From Tyzzerella sp. UBA1042 (GTDB lineage: Bacteria > Bacillota > Clostridia > Lachnospirales > Anaerotignaceae): a stretch of DNA of 13,920 nt. The translations under genes were made by a program, and so were the position numbers. The stretch covers positions 19,416-33,335 of the forward strand of contig DCDZ01000032.1 of the NCBI GenBank assembly GCA_002316675.1, read 5' to 3'. The first letter of the stretch is position 1, and each line of letters begins with the position of its first letter. Of the stretch, positions 1 through 6,465 are shown one piece after another. The notes under the pieces are model-generated. The model ran no database searches, was not told the origin of the DNA, and saw nothing but the letters and a program-made list of their open reading frames with translations.

Positions 1-174
1 CAAGGGCATTTTATTATACTGCGGGGGGTAACGGCAGAGGGAAAGGTATTGCTGGCGGATTCTCAAAGTGCTGATAACAGCCGGCAGGCTTGGGATGCGG
101 AAACCATATTAGAAGAAGCAAAATATTCTGCAAGCTCCGGCGGGCCCTTCTGGTCCATTGAGAAAGCTGCCTAA
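1..174 (+). CDS. C-terminal end of a C39-like (papain-fold) cysteine peptidase, 5' truncated by window edge
   Basis: Frame 1 is open from the first base to a TAA at 172-174, giving 57 codons with no start in view. Visible motifs are GHFIILRGVT at the beginning, LLADSQS shortly after, a WDAETILEEAK segment and a terminal GGPFWSI. This order (Gly-His-Phe-hydrophobic, then a beta strand, then an Asp-x-x-Ser segment, then Trp-Asp and a closing Phe-Trp) matches the C-terminal half of C39_2-type papain-fold peptidase domains; the His would be the second catalytic residue. The catalytic Cys would lie outside the window. Such proteins in Bacillota are usually secreted or cell-wall associated, which cannot be judged here. 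The gene is convergent with the flagellar operon and separated from it by a hairpin terminator, so it is probably unrelated to flagella. The family call rests on motif recall from a short fragment. Confidence 0.66.
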   Translation, partial: QGHFIILRGVTAEGKVLLADSQSADNSRQAWDAETILEEAKYSASSGGPFWSIEKAA

Positions 175-203
175 CCTTGTTTTCCGGCGCAAATAAAAAA
201 TGC

Positions 204-236
204 AAAAAAAGGGCCTTCTACGGAAGAGCCCTTTTG
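204..236 (-). terminator. Rho-independent terminator of the fliD-fliS-fliT operon
   Basis: Arms 207-214 and 228-235 pair over 8 bp (AAAAGGGC with GCCCTTTT). They are extended by a further 4 bp stem (215-218 with 223-226) across a single bulged A at 227. The loop is UACG closed by C-G on the plus strand, a member of the stable UNCG tetraloop class. Read on the minus strand, the stem is followed by an uninterrupted T7 (210-204). It lies 33 bases past the fliT-like stop codon. On the plus strand only four T residues follow, so termination of the left-edge peptidase gene would be weaker. Confidence 0.85.
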
Positions 237-268
237 CTGTAAACAAAAATATTTTTATGAAGGATGGT

Positions 269-670
269 CTACTTCTTATAAAAGGAGTTCTCTCCTCCCA
301 CCTTCAAGCTGATGGCCTTATCATACTGTATTGTGCTTTGCAGGCTTCTTTTTATGCTATTGTAAATCTCATGGATCCGGCATAATTCTGCTGTTTCCTG
401 CCCTTTCTCATGGGCCTCAACGGTCAGTGCCTCTCGCGCAAACGTCTCCTTCGCCGTGGGCATCCCTTTGAGTATATCCTCTTGGGCATATTCCAAGCTG
501 TCTATCTCAAGCATGGTTTTTTCACGCATTCTCATGAAAAGATGAAAAGAAACCATATCGTCCCGCTGTAAGCACTCCGCCATCTGCTTGGTTAAATCTT
601 GCAGCTCATTTACCTTATTATACTTTTTTTGAAGATGTAAAGTAAGTGCCATATATACTTGTTCCGCCAT
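269..670 (-). CDS. fliT: FliT-like flagellar export chaperone (small helical protein)
   Basis: A 133-residue, charged, almost wholly helical protein with no signal peptide, no membrane segment and no recognised catalytic motif. It lies 18 bases after fliS at the end of the fliD-fliS operon, where Bacillus and Clostridia encode FliT, the small cytoplasmic chaperone that binds the filament cap FliD before export. Length and composition fit that family (about 110-130 residues). The segment around FHLFMRMREKTMLEIDSLE resembles the amphipathic helices of FliT/FlgN chaperones, but sequence similarity is weak and the name comes mainly from position. Start: an in-frame GTG at 676 sits only two bases after the GGAGG at 679-683, whereas the ATG at 670 is eight bases away, so 670 is preferred. 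Transcription probably stops at the hairpin 33 bases downstream. Confidence 0.72.
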   Translation of the reverse strand: MAEQVYMALTLHLQKKYNKVNELQDLTKQMAECLQRDDMVSFHLFMRMREKTMLEIDSLEYAQEDILKGMPTAKETFAREALTVEAHEKGQETAELCRIHEIYNSIKRSLQSTIQYDKAISLKVGGENSFYKK

Positions 671-688
671 GGGCACAACCTCCGAAGT

Positions 689-1075
689 TTAATTTTTAAC
701 CAAATCCATCTGCGTCAGACGGTCGGCTTCCTTAAAGGTCTGCCTCAGGTCTATTACCATGGCCCGAAGCTCCTGTATTGCTTCCATGTTTCTACCGGCC
801 TTGATTCTGGCAACCTGAAATTGAAAATATTCATACAGCTTTGCTATTTCCTGGCTGATTGCATAGCTTTTATCCAGCGTTGTATCCAAGTATCTGATAA
901 TTTCGGAAACCCGCTGCATGGCTCCCTCAAATTCCTGGAAATTGGAATTTTTTAACGACATTTCCGCCTTCGTAAGCCGCTTTGCACATTCATCAAACAG
1001 AAGGAGCAACAGCTCTCCCGAGGTCATTGTATTAATAGACTGCTGTTTATAATGCTGATATCCATAACCATTCAT
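689..1075 (-). CDS. fliS: Flagellin-specific export chaperone FliS
   Basis: A 128-residue protein of normal FliS length. The N-terminus has the tyrosine-rich start NGYGYQHYKQQSINTMTSGE followed by LLLLLFDECAKRLTKAE. This is the family hallmark: the Tyr/Gln-containing N-terminal cap, then the L-L-x-x-L-[FY]-[DE] helix that opens the four-helix bundle. FliS binds the disordered C-terminal part of flagellin in the cytoplasm, prevents premature polymerisation and delivers it to the FlhA export gate. The central stretch with SEIIRYLDTTLDKSYAISQE and the helix LYEYFQFQVARI also fit. The ATG at 1075 follows AAGGATGG at good distance and lies 22 bases after the fliD stop. The fliT-like gene begins 18 bases downstream, so all three are likely co-transcribed. 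The flagellin gene itself is not in the window. Confidence 0.95.
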   Translation of the reverse strand: MNGYGYQHYKQQSINTMTSGELLLLLFDECAKRLTKAEMSLKNSNFQEFEGAMQRVSEIIRYLDTTLDKSYAISQEIAKLYEYFQFQVARIKAGRNMEAIQELRAMVIDLRQTFKEADRLTQMDLVKN

Positions 1076-1097
1076 ATATTACCATCCTTTCAAGAAA

Positions 1098-3548
1098 TTA
1101 GGAGCCGCTGTATTCCGCCAACCAACCGCTTTGTGCATTCAGCTTCTGCATCATAACCTCCAGCTGGGTAAATTGATCCTGATATCTGGTGCGCTCGGTT
1201 TTTAGTTTACTCTCAAGCTTTGTAATGATGTCATCAATATCATCCATCTGCTTTTGCAGTGTATTGCTTAATAAAGAGCTGGGGGATTTTGAATTGCCTG
1301 CTCTTTCAATCAAAATTCCCTTGGTTGCTCCTGTGGTTGCTGCGTACTTTTCCGTAACGGCCTTCATTCTTGATATAATGCCGCCTGTTGTCAATTTGCC
1401 GTCCGTCAGCTCCTCTGTAAACAATTTCTGTATCTTCTCGGGATCGTCCCCAAGGGCAGTTTTCAGCTTTGTTTCATCCAAGGTTATTTTGCCGTTATCT
1501 TTCCAATCGGAGGAAATTGTAATGCCAGCATCCGCAAGAGACAAACCCTCAGTACCGACATTTAAAAAAGCATACCTCAGGTCACTGGTGAGGCTGGAAA
1601 TGGCAGAATCTCCAAAAAGCATCCCTGCCTTTGCCTTTTTCTCCCAAGCTTCAATTTCTTTTTCCGACATCTCTTCTTTTTGCTCATCGGTAAGGGGGAC
1701 ATAATTTCTGTCCCGTTTTTCCTGCACAGAGGTGTTGCTGATCTCAACCAACTCATTATAGGCCTCTACCATATTCTTGATGGCATCCACCACTTTATCT
1801 GTGTCTACACTAGCGTCAAACTGAATGGCCTCTGTATCTGGCACATAAGTGCCCCCTTCATAGCCAAAGGTTTTGTTTGCCACAATGGTCATGCCGTCTA
1901 AAGTGAAGGAATTGGAGGAACGGTAAATTTCCTGCGCTTCCGCACCGCCTTCGCCGTCATAATCCACACGGATAATGGCATCCTGCCCCTGAATCGTGTT
2001 TCCGTTCAATACCTCGTCAGGCTTGCCTTGCGGTGTACCGCCAGCCTTGCCAAAAAGCAGTTTTTCTAAGGAATTTAACTCAACTTCTTTTTCGCCATTC
2101 TCCTCTGTAATCTTTCCAATGTCCACGGCACCTGATGCCCCGCTTTGGGTTGAAACAATGGAGAAGGAATCACTATTTGTTTGATAGGACATCTTCACGC
2201 CGGCTTTTTCATTGCTATTAATGGCATTTACAATATCTTGAAGAGAGGTTTTCCCTTCTTCATATTTTATTTTAATGCTTTCCCCATTGATTCTGATTTC
2301 ATACTCCGTATCCTTGGTAAGCCCCGCACTCTCTATCCCTTTCAACCCGGAGTTTTCAAGGGGTTCTGTCATATTCAGCTTATTTGATGTTCCGCTGGCA
2401 ATGCCAAAAACACCAGCCTTGCCCATTACGCCTGTGGACAAGCTGTACATATACAAAACAGAGGAGGTATCTTCTTCCCCCGAAGGCAGCACTGTTTTCA
2501 GCTGTAGTTTGTTGTCTGCGCTCATCGTTACATCAATTCTGCCTTGCCCAAAGGCGGAATCTAATTTGCCTTGCAAAAAATCTTCAAATGTATTTTTATT
2601 TTCTAATGCCTCTTTATCATCAAAGGTGATCACCTGTTTCGTTCCGTTATAAGTAAAGGTAACGGATTTCCCCAGCATTCTTTCCTCAAAGGTTGTGTTC
2701 TTTTTCAGGTCATTTGCATCAATGTCAGCCACTGCATCTAAACCTGCCTCGCCAATGCTCTGATCTACCAGCGTGGAAGACCCGGAAGTGATACCCAAGG
2801 CAGACAAAAGATCTGTATCTCCCCCCGTAATTTTCAAGCTGTTCCCAACGCCGTCGTCATTCTTAAAGTTCAGCTTCTCTCCCTGCGCAGTAACCTCCAT
2901 GACATCTCCCAGCGTTTTGCCACCGCCGATGTCAACCTGCTCTAAGGCCTTATTTAGACCCTCCGCTAGTTCCTCCGCATTTGTATACACACCGCCGTCT
3001 TCTTTTTCCGGCATAGTTACGGTGTAGGTGGTGTTGCCGTATTTTACATTAAAATTTTTCCCTGAAACAGCGCAGGTATCTTTCGCCTCGAAGCTGATTT
3101 CCCCTGTCTCTATGGCATTGTTAGACAGTGCCGCCGAGGTGGTAAAGCTGGCATTCTGGGCCAATTGCTTCACTCCCTGTACGGTCATCTGCTGGCTTCC
3201 GCTGATCTTACCGGAAACAGAAATGGCGTTGCTATTTTCACCCTTTGGCGTAATAACGCTTCTACTATAAAAACTCGCACTGTAAAGGTTTGTAGTGGAT
3301 GAATAAGATGTGTACTTGCTTGCAAAGCTCACCAGCTGATCGCTGATTGCGCGGTATGCATCTGTTTTCCAAGACAGCAGTGTTTTTTTTTGCTTTTGTG
3401 ATGCAATCTTCGTTCTTGTGCCGATGGTCATGCCATCAAGCAGCTCATCCGTATTCAGCCCGCTGACAAGTCCGCCGATCCCCTTGGACTGGCTTCCATA
3501 AACATTACTGCTGGATGATGACGATGTAAGGCTAGAAATCGTTGCCAT
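1098..3548 (-). CDS. fliD: Flagellar hook-associated protein 2 / filament cap FliD
   Basis: FliD forms the oligomeric cap at the filament tip that guides flagellin polymerisation. This version has 816 residues, much longer than the enterobacterial protein (about 470). The N-terminal D0 region shows SKGIGGLVSGLNTDELLDGM near residues 20-40, followed by a long helix (SQKQKKTLLSWKTDAYRAI), the typical FliD_N pattern. The C-terminal FliD_C region starts near residue 580 with DAIKNMVEAYNELVEISNT, includes PLTDEQKEEMSEKEIEAWEKKAK, and ends in a helical DIDDIITKLESKLKTE segment. Between them lie about 450 residues of Ser/Thr/Gly-rich, surface-exposed domains with one lone Cys, probably the variable outward-facing part. 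The reading frame runs back to 3614, but the ATG at 3548 has AGGAGG six bases upstream and begins with the expected ATISSLTSSSSSS start, so it is chosen. It is the first gene of a fliD-fliS-fliT operon and diverges from parA. Confidence 0.96.
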   Translation of the reverse strand: MATISSLTSSSSSSNVYGSQSKGIGGLVSGLNTDELLDGMTIGTRTKIASQKQKKTLLSWKTDAYRAISDQLVSFASKYTSYSSTTNLYSASFYSRSVITPKGENSNAISVSGKISGSQQMTVQGVKQLAQNASFTTSAALSNNAIETGEISFEAKDTCAVSGKNFNVKYGNTTYTVTMPEKEDGGVYTNAEELAEGLNKALEQVDIGGGKTLGDVMEVTAQGEKLNFKNDDGVGNSLKITGGDTDLLSALGITSGSSTLVDQSIGEAGLDAVADIDANDLKKNTTFEERMLGKSVTFTYNGTKQVITFDDKEALENKNTFEDFLQGKLDSAFGQGRIDVTMSADNKLQLKTVLPSGEEDTSSVLYMYSLSTGVMGKAGVFGIASGTSNKLNMTEPLENSGLKGIESAGLTKDTEYEIRINGESIKIKYEEGKTSLQDIVNAINSNEKAGVKMSYQTNSDSFSIVSTQSGASGAVDIGKITEENGEKEVELNSLEKLLFGKAGGTPQGKPDEVLNGNTIQGQDAIIRVDYDGEGGAEAQEIYRSSNSFTLDGMTIVANKTFGYEGGTYVPDTEAIQFDASVDTDKVVDAIKNMVEAYNELVEISNTSVQEKRDRNYVPLTDEQKEEMSEKEIEAWEKKAKAGMLFGDSAISSLTSDLRYAFLNVGTEGLSLADAGITISSDWKDNGKITLDETKLKTALGDDPEKIQKLFTEELTDGKLTTGGIISRMKAVTEKYAATTGATKGILIERAGNSKSPSSLLSNTLQKQMDDIDDIITKLESKLKTERTRYQDQFTQLEVMMQKLNAQSGWLAEYSGS

Positions 3549-3588
3549 AATATACCTCCTTATAAATATTATAAATATATAAATAACG

Positions 3589-3611
3589 ATATTCTCATGG
3601 AATATTCTTAT
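3589..3611. repeat. Small dyad plus direct repeat in the fliD leader
   Basis: ATATTC (3589-3594) and GAATAT (3600-3605) form a perfect 6 bp inverted repeat around a TCATG spacer. Overlapping this, ATATTCTCAT (3589-3598) recurs with one change as ATATTCTTAT (3602-3611), a direct repeat with a 13-base period. Both lie between the putative fliD promoter and its ribosome binding site, where an operator or leader structure would sit. The region is very A/T-rich, so chance is a real possibility. Confidence 0.25.
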
Positions 3612-3632
3612 CAAATTTCCCTCTATACTTAT

Positions 3633-3659
3633 TTTTCGACATATAGTATACTTTTATTA
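3633..3659 (-). promoter_or_regulatory. Candidate sigma-28 (FliA) promoter for fliD
   Basis: On the minus strand TAAT (3659-3656) is followed by a 15-base spacer and GTCGAAAA (3640-3633). The sigma-28 consensus is TAAA, about 15 bases, GCCGATAA, so this matches three of four bases and six of eight with optimal spacing. It lies about 85 bases upstream of the fliD start in the fliD/parA divergent region. fliD-fliS operons are classic late genes under the sigma factor encoded at 9240-10007. A sigma-A-like TATACT also overlaps the spacer (minus strand), so the assignment is tentative. Confidence 0.4.
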
Positions 3660-3700
3660 ATAGTTTAGTTTCACAATTTAATCCATATGAGGTGATACTC

Positions 3701-4474
3701 GTGTCAGTAATTATTACACTAACAAATCAAAAAGGGGGCGTGGGGAAAACAACAACCACAGCCACCCTCATTACAGGCTTATCACTTCAAGAATATAAAG
3801 TTCTTGGAATCGATCTCGACCCGCAGGGAAACCTTGGGTTTTCTTTGGGGCTTGATATTGAAAATGCCGCAACCATTTATGATGTTTTTCGGGGCACGGC
3901 AAACCTGGAGGATGTCATACAAAAAACGGAGTCTGGCGATATTATCCCCTCCAATATTTTGTTAAGCGGTGCAGAGCTGGAATTTAACCGTTCCGGCAGG
4001 GAATATATTCTGAAGGAAGCCCTGCAATCTGTTACCGACAAGTATGATTTTATTATTATAGATACGCCGCCGGCATTAAATATTTTAACGGTAAATGCTT
4101 ATGTTTGTTCGGATCATTTGATTGTTCCTATGATTCCGGAAATCTTAAGCCTTTTGGGGGTTGCCCAGCTGAAGGAAACCGCCCAGACGGTGAAAAAATT
4201 TTATAATGCAAAATTGAACGTGCTGGGGCTGCTATTGACAAAATATAATAAGCGTACCAACCTTGCCATTGAGGTGGGAGAAATGGCAAACGAAATTGCC
4301 GAGCAGCTGGATACTTCCGTATTCGATTCTAAAATTCGTGCAAGCGTGGCCGTAGCAGAAGCCCCCGCTCACGGCTCCTGCGTCCTTTTGTACGCCCCCA
4401 GATCAAAGCCTACCCTTGACTATGTCAATTTTATTGAAGAGGTTCTGATCCGCTGCAAAGCCGCAGGAAAATAA
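3701..4474 (+). CDS. Soj/ParA-type partitioning or positioning ATPase
   Basis: A 257-residue ATPase of the ParA/MinD family. The deviant Walker A motif KGGVGKT lies at residues 11-17 with the signature first Lys at 11. The A' motif GIDLDPQGN is at 36-44 and the Walker B strand FIIIDTPP at 117-124. The DLDPQGN form and length (about 255) match chromosomal Soj/ParA rather than MinD or FlhG, and no MinD-type C-terminal amphipathic helix is evident. Such proteins bind nucleoid DNA as ATP dimers and move or space cargo such as chromosomes, plasmids, chemotaxis arrays or carboxysomes when a partner triggers hydrolysis. No ParB with a helix-turn-helix is adjacent; the next gene encodes a ComFB-domain protein 93 bases away. 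The start is GTG at 3701, five bases after AGGTGA; an earlier GTG at 3692 overlaps that ribosome binding site. Family certain, cargo unknown. Confidence 0.92.
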   Translation: MSVIITLTNQKGGVGKTTTTATLITGLSLQEYKVLGIDLDPQGNLGFSLGLDIENAATIYDVFRGTANLEDVIQKTESGDIIPSNILLSGAELEFNRSGREYILKEALQSVTDKYDFIIIDTPPALNILTVNAYVCSDHLIVPMIPEILSLLGVAQLKETAQTVKKFYNAKLNVLGLLLTKYNKRTNLAIEVGEMANEIAEQLDTSVFDSKIRASVAVAEAPAHGSCVLLYAPRSKPTLDYVNFIEEVLIRCKAAGK

Positions 4475-4501
4475 ATTCATTTTTTTATAATACTCTGTAG
4501 A

Positions 4502-4521
4502 AAAGCTGCAAAAACAGCTTT
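4502..4521 (+). other. Intergenic hairpin between parA and the ComFB-domain gene
   Basis: AAAGCTG (4502-4508) and CAGCTTT (4515-4521) pair over 7 bp around a six-base loop. No T-run follows (next bases CTCACC), so it does not look like a terminator on the plus strand. It may be an mRNA processing or stabilising stem in a two-gene transcript, or chance. The following gene has its own ribosome binding site (AGAGG at 4556-4560). Confidence 0.3.
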
Positions 4522-4567
4522 CTCACCGTCGTATTGTCTTGTATTTATTCAGAAAAGAGGTAGAAAA

Positions 4568-5257
4568 ATGGCGCGAAAAACCAACAAAACCGCCCATGTG
4601 CTAAATCTGATATCGAAAGCCAAGGACGAACATCAAGCTATGGAGGATCAAATGCAAATTGATAATACCGGTTCTGATGTTTCAAATGACTTACGGTTTA
4701 TGGGTATTGAACCTTCCAATGATAAATCCATTTCCGAAAAAATTACTGAAAATTTGTGGGCTATGGCAGGCCAGACAGAGGATGCCTCTGTAAAAAAGAC
4801 GGAGCCTGCCCAACCGCCTTTGGAAAAGGAAGCCTCCGCAAGTGTGGAAAAACCGGCGGCAGCACCGATAACGTCGGCAGAGACGGAAATTTCCAACGAC
4901 ATCCTTCCCGTCCAAGCCCCGGAGATATCGCCCGCACCTGCCGTCTCTCAAGAATCCGCAGAGGATTTGGAGATGGAGGCGGAGATAAAACACACCTTTC
5001 ACTATGTGAATGTATATGAAAAATTGGTGTTGGAGCGGTTGGAAGAGTTCCAAGCCTTGTTTGACGTTTGCACCTGCCCAAGATGCACCGCAGACGTCAT
5101 TGCTTTGTCCCTTACCCATCTGCCCGCAAAATATATTGTCATTGACGACCCAAAGGTAATCCCTTTGATCAGCTTTTATCGGGAAAAGCTGAAAACCGCC
5201 GTTGCCACACAGCTCTCCAATGCTTGCGTAACGGTAAAGGAGCACCCCTTGCATTAA
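4568..5257 (+). CDS. ComFB-domain protein with disordered N-terminal half, putative partner of the adjacent ParA
   Basis: A 229-residue protein in three parts. Residues 1-20 form a basic, helix-prone segment (MARKTNKTAHVLNLISKAKD). Residues about 21-140 are low complexity, rich in Glu, Ala, Pro and Ser, and probably disordered. Residues about 143-229 resemble the late-competence protein ComFB family: a helix VNVYEKLVLERLEE, the cysteine cluster CTCPRC (Cys168, 170, 173), then DVIALSLTHLPAKYIV. Bacillus ComFB has a closely matching CTCQVC-x-x-DVLALSLN segment; the cysteines probably bind a metal. Recent work on cyanobacterial ComFB proteins reports cyclic-dinucleotide binding, so a second-messenger sensing role is possible. 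B. subtilis ComFB has no comparable N-terminal extension. The ATG at 4568 follows AGAGG by seven bases. It lies 93 bases downstream of parA on the same strand and ends at a shared bidirectional terminator. Competence itself is not implied; no comFA or comFC is nearby. Confidence 0.8.
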   Translation: MARKTNKTAHVLNLISKAKDEHQAMEDQMQIDNTGSDVSNDLRFMGIEPSNDKSISEKITENLWAMAGQTEDASVKKTEPAQPPLEKEASASVEKPAAAPITSAETEISNDILPVQAPEISPAPAVSQESAEDLEMEAEIKHTFHYVNVYEKLVLERLEEFQALFDVCTCPRCTADVIALSLTHLPAKYIVIDDPKVIPLISFYREKLKTAVATQLSNACVTVKEHPLH

Positions 5258-5263
5258 ACATAA

Positions 5264-5323
5264 AAAAAGCTCAATTGCAGCTGTGGTGTTTCTAACCGCT
5301 GCAATGGGGCTTTTTATTTTTTC
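5264..5323. terminator. Bidirectional terminator between the ComFB-domain gene and cheV
   Basis: Arms 5264-5281 and 5298-5315 form an 18 bp stem with one A-G mismatch and one G-U wobble, enclosing a 16-base loop. A T-rich tract follows on the plus strand (5311-5322) and the complementary A-tract (5262-5268) provides a T-run for the minus strand. It starts seven bases past the plus-strand stop at 5257 and lies about 20 bases past the cheV stop at 5343, so it can end both convergent transcripts. Confidence 0.9.
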
Positions 5324-5342
5324 TGCTACGGGAAAGGCGAGC

Positions 5343-6272
5343 TTAAAGGGAATTTTTGCGTTTTTCAAGCAAACGATCAATCACTTCTACTAGGCCGCCA
5401 ATTTCCGGCTTGCTGATCTGATCATCGGCTCCAATTTGCTTTCCTTTGACATATAACTCATCATTGATCAAGGATGAGAAAATAATAACCGGTATCTGCT
5501 TTAAAAGCTTGTCGGTCTTAATTAATTTTGTCAGCCTATGGCCATCCATCGCCGGCATTTCAATATCTGTAATCACCAGAGATACCTGCTCCGCCAGAGC
5601 CTGTTCATCCTGAATGGTCTGCAAATAGTCCCACGCCTCTTGGCCATTGTCAAACTTCAAAACATTTTTATAGCCCGCCTGGTGCAGACATTCTAAAATC
5701 ATCTTAGACAGCAATATGGAATCCTCCGCCAAAACAATAGGATCATTGCTCATTTGACGCTCTCCAAGCTTGGTAATATCCTCTGCCTGAATACCCGTAC
5801 GAGGGGCAATTTCGGAAACAATTTTTTCAAAATCCAAAATAACCACCAAGTCCCCTTGAATTTCCGTAATTCCGGTGGCAACACCCTCTTCGCCGCCGCT
5901 TACTGTTTTATCGGGCTTTTGAATGTCTGTCCAAGAAAGTCTGACAATCCCCTCCACGCTGTTCACACGAAAGGCAATATGCATTTTGTTAAAATTCGTG
6001 ATAATAAACAAATCTCTGTCGCCATTACCGGCTTCGTCTCCAAATAAATATTTCGCCAAATTCACCACGGTAATCACCGTGCCTCTTGGCTTGAAAATCC
6101 CTTCCACTACAGGATGGGCCAAAGGCATCGGTGTCACCTCTTGGGCCACCATGATTTCCCTCACCTTGGCAACATTGATGCCATAGAGCTTACCGTTAAT
6201 TTTAAACTCCATGATTTCTATTTCATTGGTTCCCGTTTCCAGTAAAATTTCGCTTTTGTTTTTTACGCCCAT
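5343..6272 (-). CDS. cheV: Chemotaxis coupling protein CheV (CheW domain + receiver)
   Basis: A 309-residue cytoplasmic protein with the two-domain architecture of CheV. Residues about 15-155 are a CheW-like scaffold domain (EFKINGKLYGINVAKVREIM, then KPRGTVITVVNLAKYL). Residues about 176-305 are a response-regulator receiver. Receiver catalytic residues are present: acidic pair Glu183-Asp184, phosphoacceptor Asp236 in ITDIEMP, Ser266/Ser267 at the end of the fourth strand, and Lys288 in SKP. CheV couples receptors to CheA, and phosphorylation of its receiver by CheA tunes adaptation alongside CheC/CheD. The open frame runs back to 6407, but the ATG at 6272 has GGAGG at 6280-6284, seven bases away, and removes a non-homologous 45-residue leader. 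It lies 193 bases after cheD, so it may have its own promoter, and it ends at the bidirectional terminator. Confidence 0.96.
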   Translation of the reverse strand: MGVKNKSEILLETGTNEIEIMEFKINGKLYGINVAKVREIMVAQEVTPMPLAHPVVEGIFKPRGTVITVVNLAKYLFGDEAGNGDRDLFIITNFNKMHIAFRVNSVEGIVRLSWTDIQKPDKTVSGGEEGVATGITEIQGDLVVILDFEKIVSEIAPRTGIQAEDITKLGERQMSNDPIVLAEDSILLSKMILECLHQAGYKNVLKFDNGQEAWDYLQTIQDEQALAEQVSLVITDIEMPAMDGHRLTKLIKTDKLLKQIPVIIFSSLINDELYVKGKQIGADDQISKPEIGGLVEVIDRLLEKRKNSL

Positions 6273-6465
6273 ATGAATACCTCCATTAAAATTATGGCTA
6301 TTCCTTACTGCATGAGAAGCATGGCAGATCAATGAAAAACTGTATTTATGTTCATAGTATATTTTTCTGCATACTACCCCATTTTTAAACGAAAAATAAT
6401 TTCCCATGGTATTTTTCTTCTTTAGAGGGCAAAAAAAGACGTCCCCTCCGGATAACTGCCCCTAC
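6273..6465 (-). promoter_or_regulatory. cheD-cheV intergenic region with possible promoter
   Basis: This 193-base gap holds no credible gene. On the minus strand a TATACT (6361-6356) lies about 84 bases before the cheV start and could serve as a sigma-A -10 element, but I see no good -35 box 17 bases upstream and no good sigma-28 match. Close to the cheD stop is a T7 tract (minus strand, 6437-6431) inside a poor 5 bp outer stem (6427-6431 with 6457-6461); this could cause partial termination at most. The size of the gap compared with the rest of the operon suggests a separate control point for cheV. Confidence 0.35.

Noticed and set aside
14..205. A 63-codon minus-strand open frame
   Set aside because: It is antisense to the peptidase C-terminus and overlaps the terminator hairpin; the peptide has no recognisable domain and there is no sign of a ribosome binding site.
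1189..1704. A 171-codon plus-strand open frame antisense to fliD
   Set aside because: Hydrophobic/Ser-rich shadow of the fliD C-terminal region; no ribosome binding site and no domain recognised.
3624..3652. Plus-strand TATACT boxes as promoter for parA
   Set aside because: Neither TATACT (3624-3629 or 3647-3652) has an acceptable -35 box at 16-18 bases; the sequence is A/T-rich and such boxes arise by chance.
3701..4474. Reading the ParA-like gene as flhG
   Set aside because: FlhG is MinD-like, often with a different N-terminal activation region and a C-terminal amphipathic helix. This protein has Soj-type DLDPQGN and IIIDTPP motifs and no flhF beside it.
4691..5380. A 229-codon minus-strand open frame antisense to the ComFB-domain gene
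   Set aside because: It crosses the bidirectional terminator and the end of cheV, and its product is Cys/Arg/Phe-rich with no domain; the plus-strand frame has a good ribosome binding site and a recognisable ComFB segment.
6427..6463. Possible terminator after cheD (T7 tract with GGGCA/TGCCC arms)
   Set aside because: Only five outer base pairs around a 25-base loop and the T-run lies inside the loop side, so it is not a convincing rho-independent terminator.
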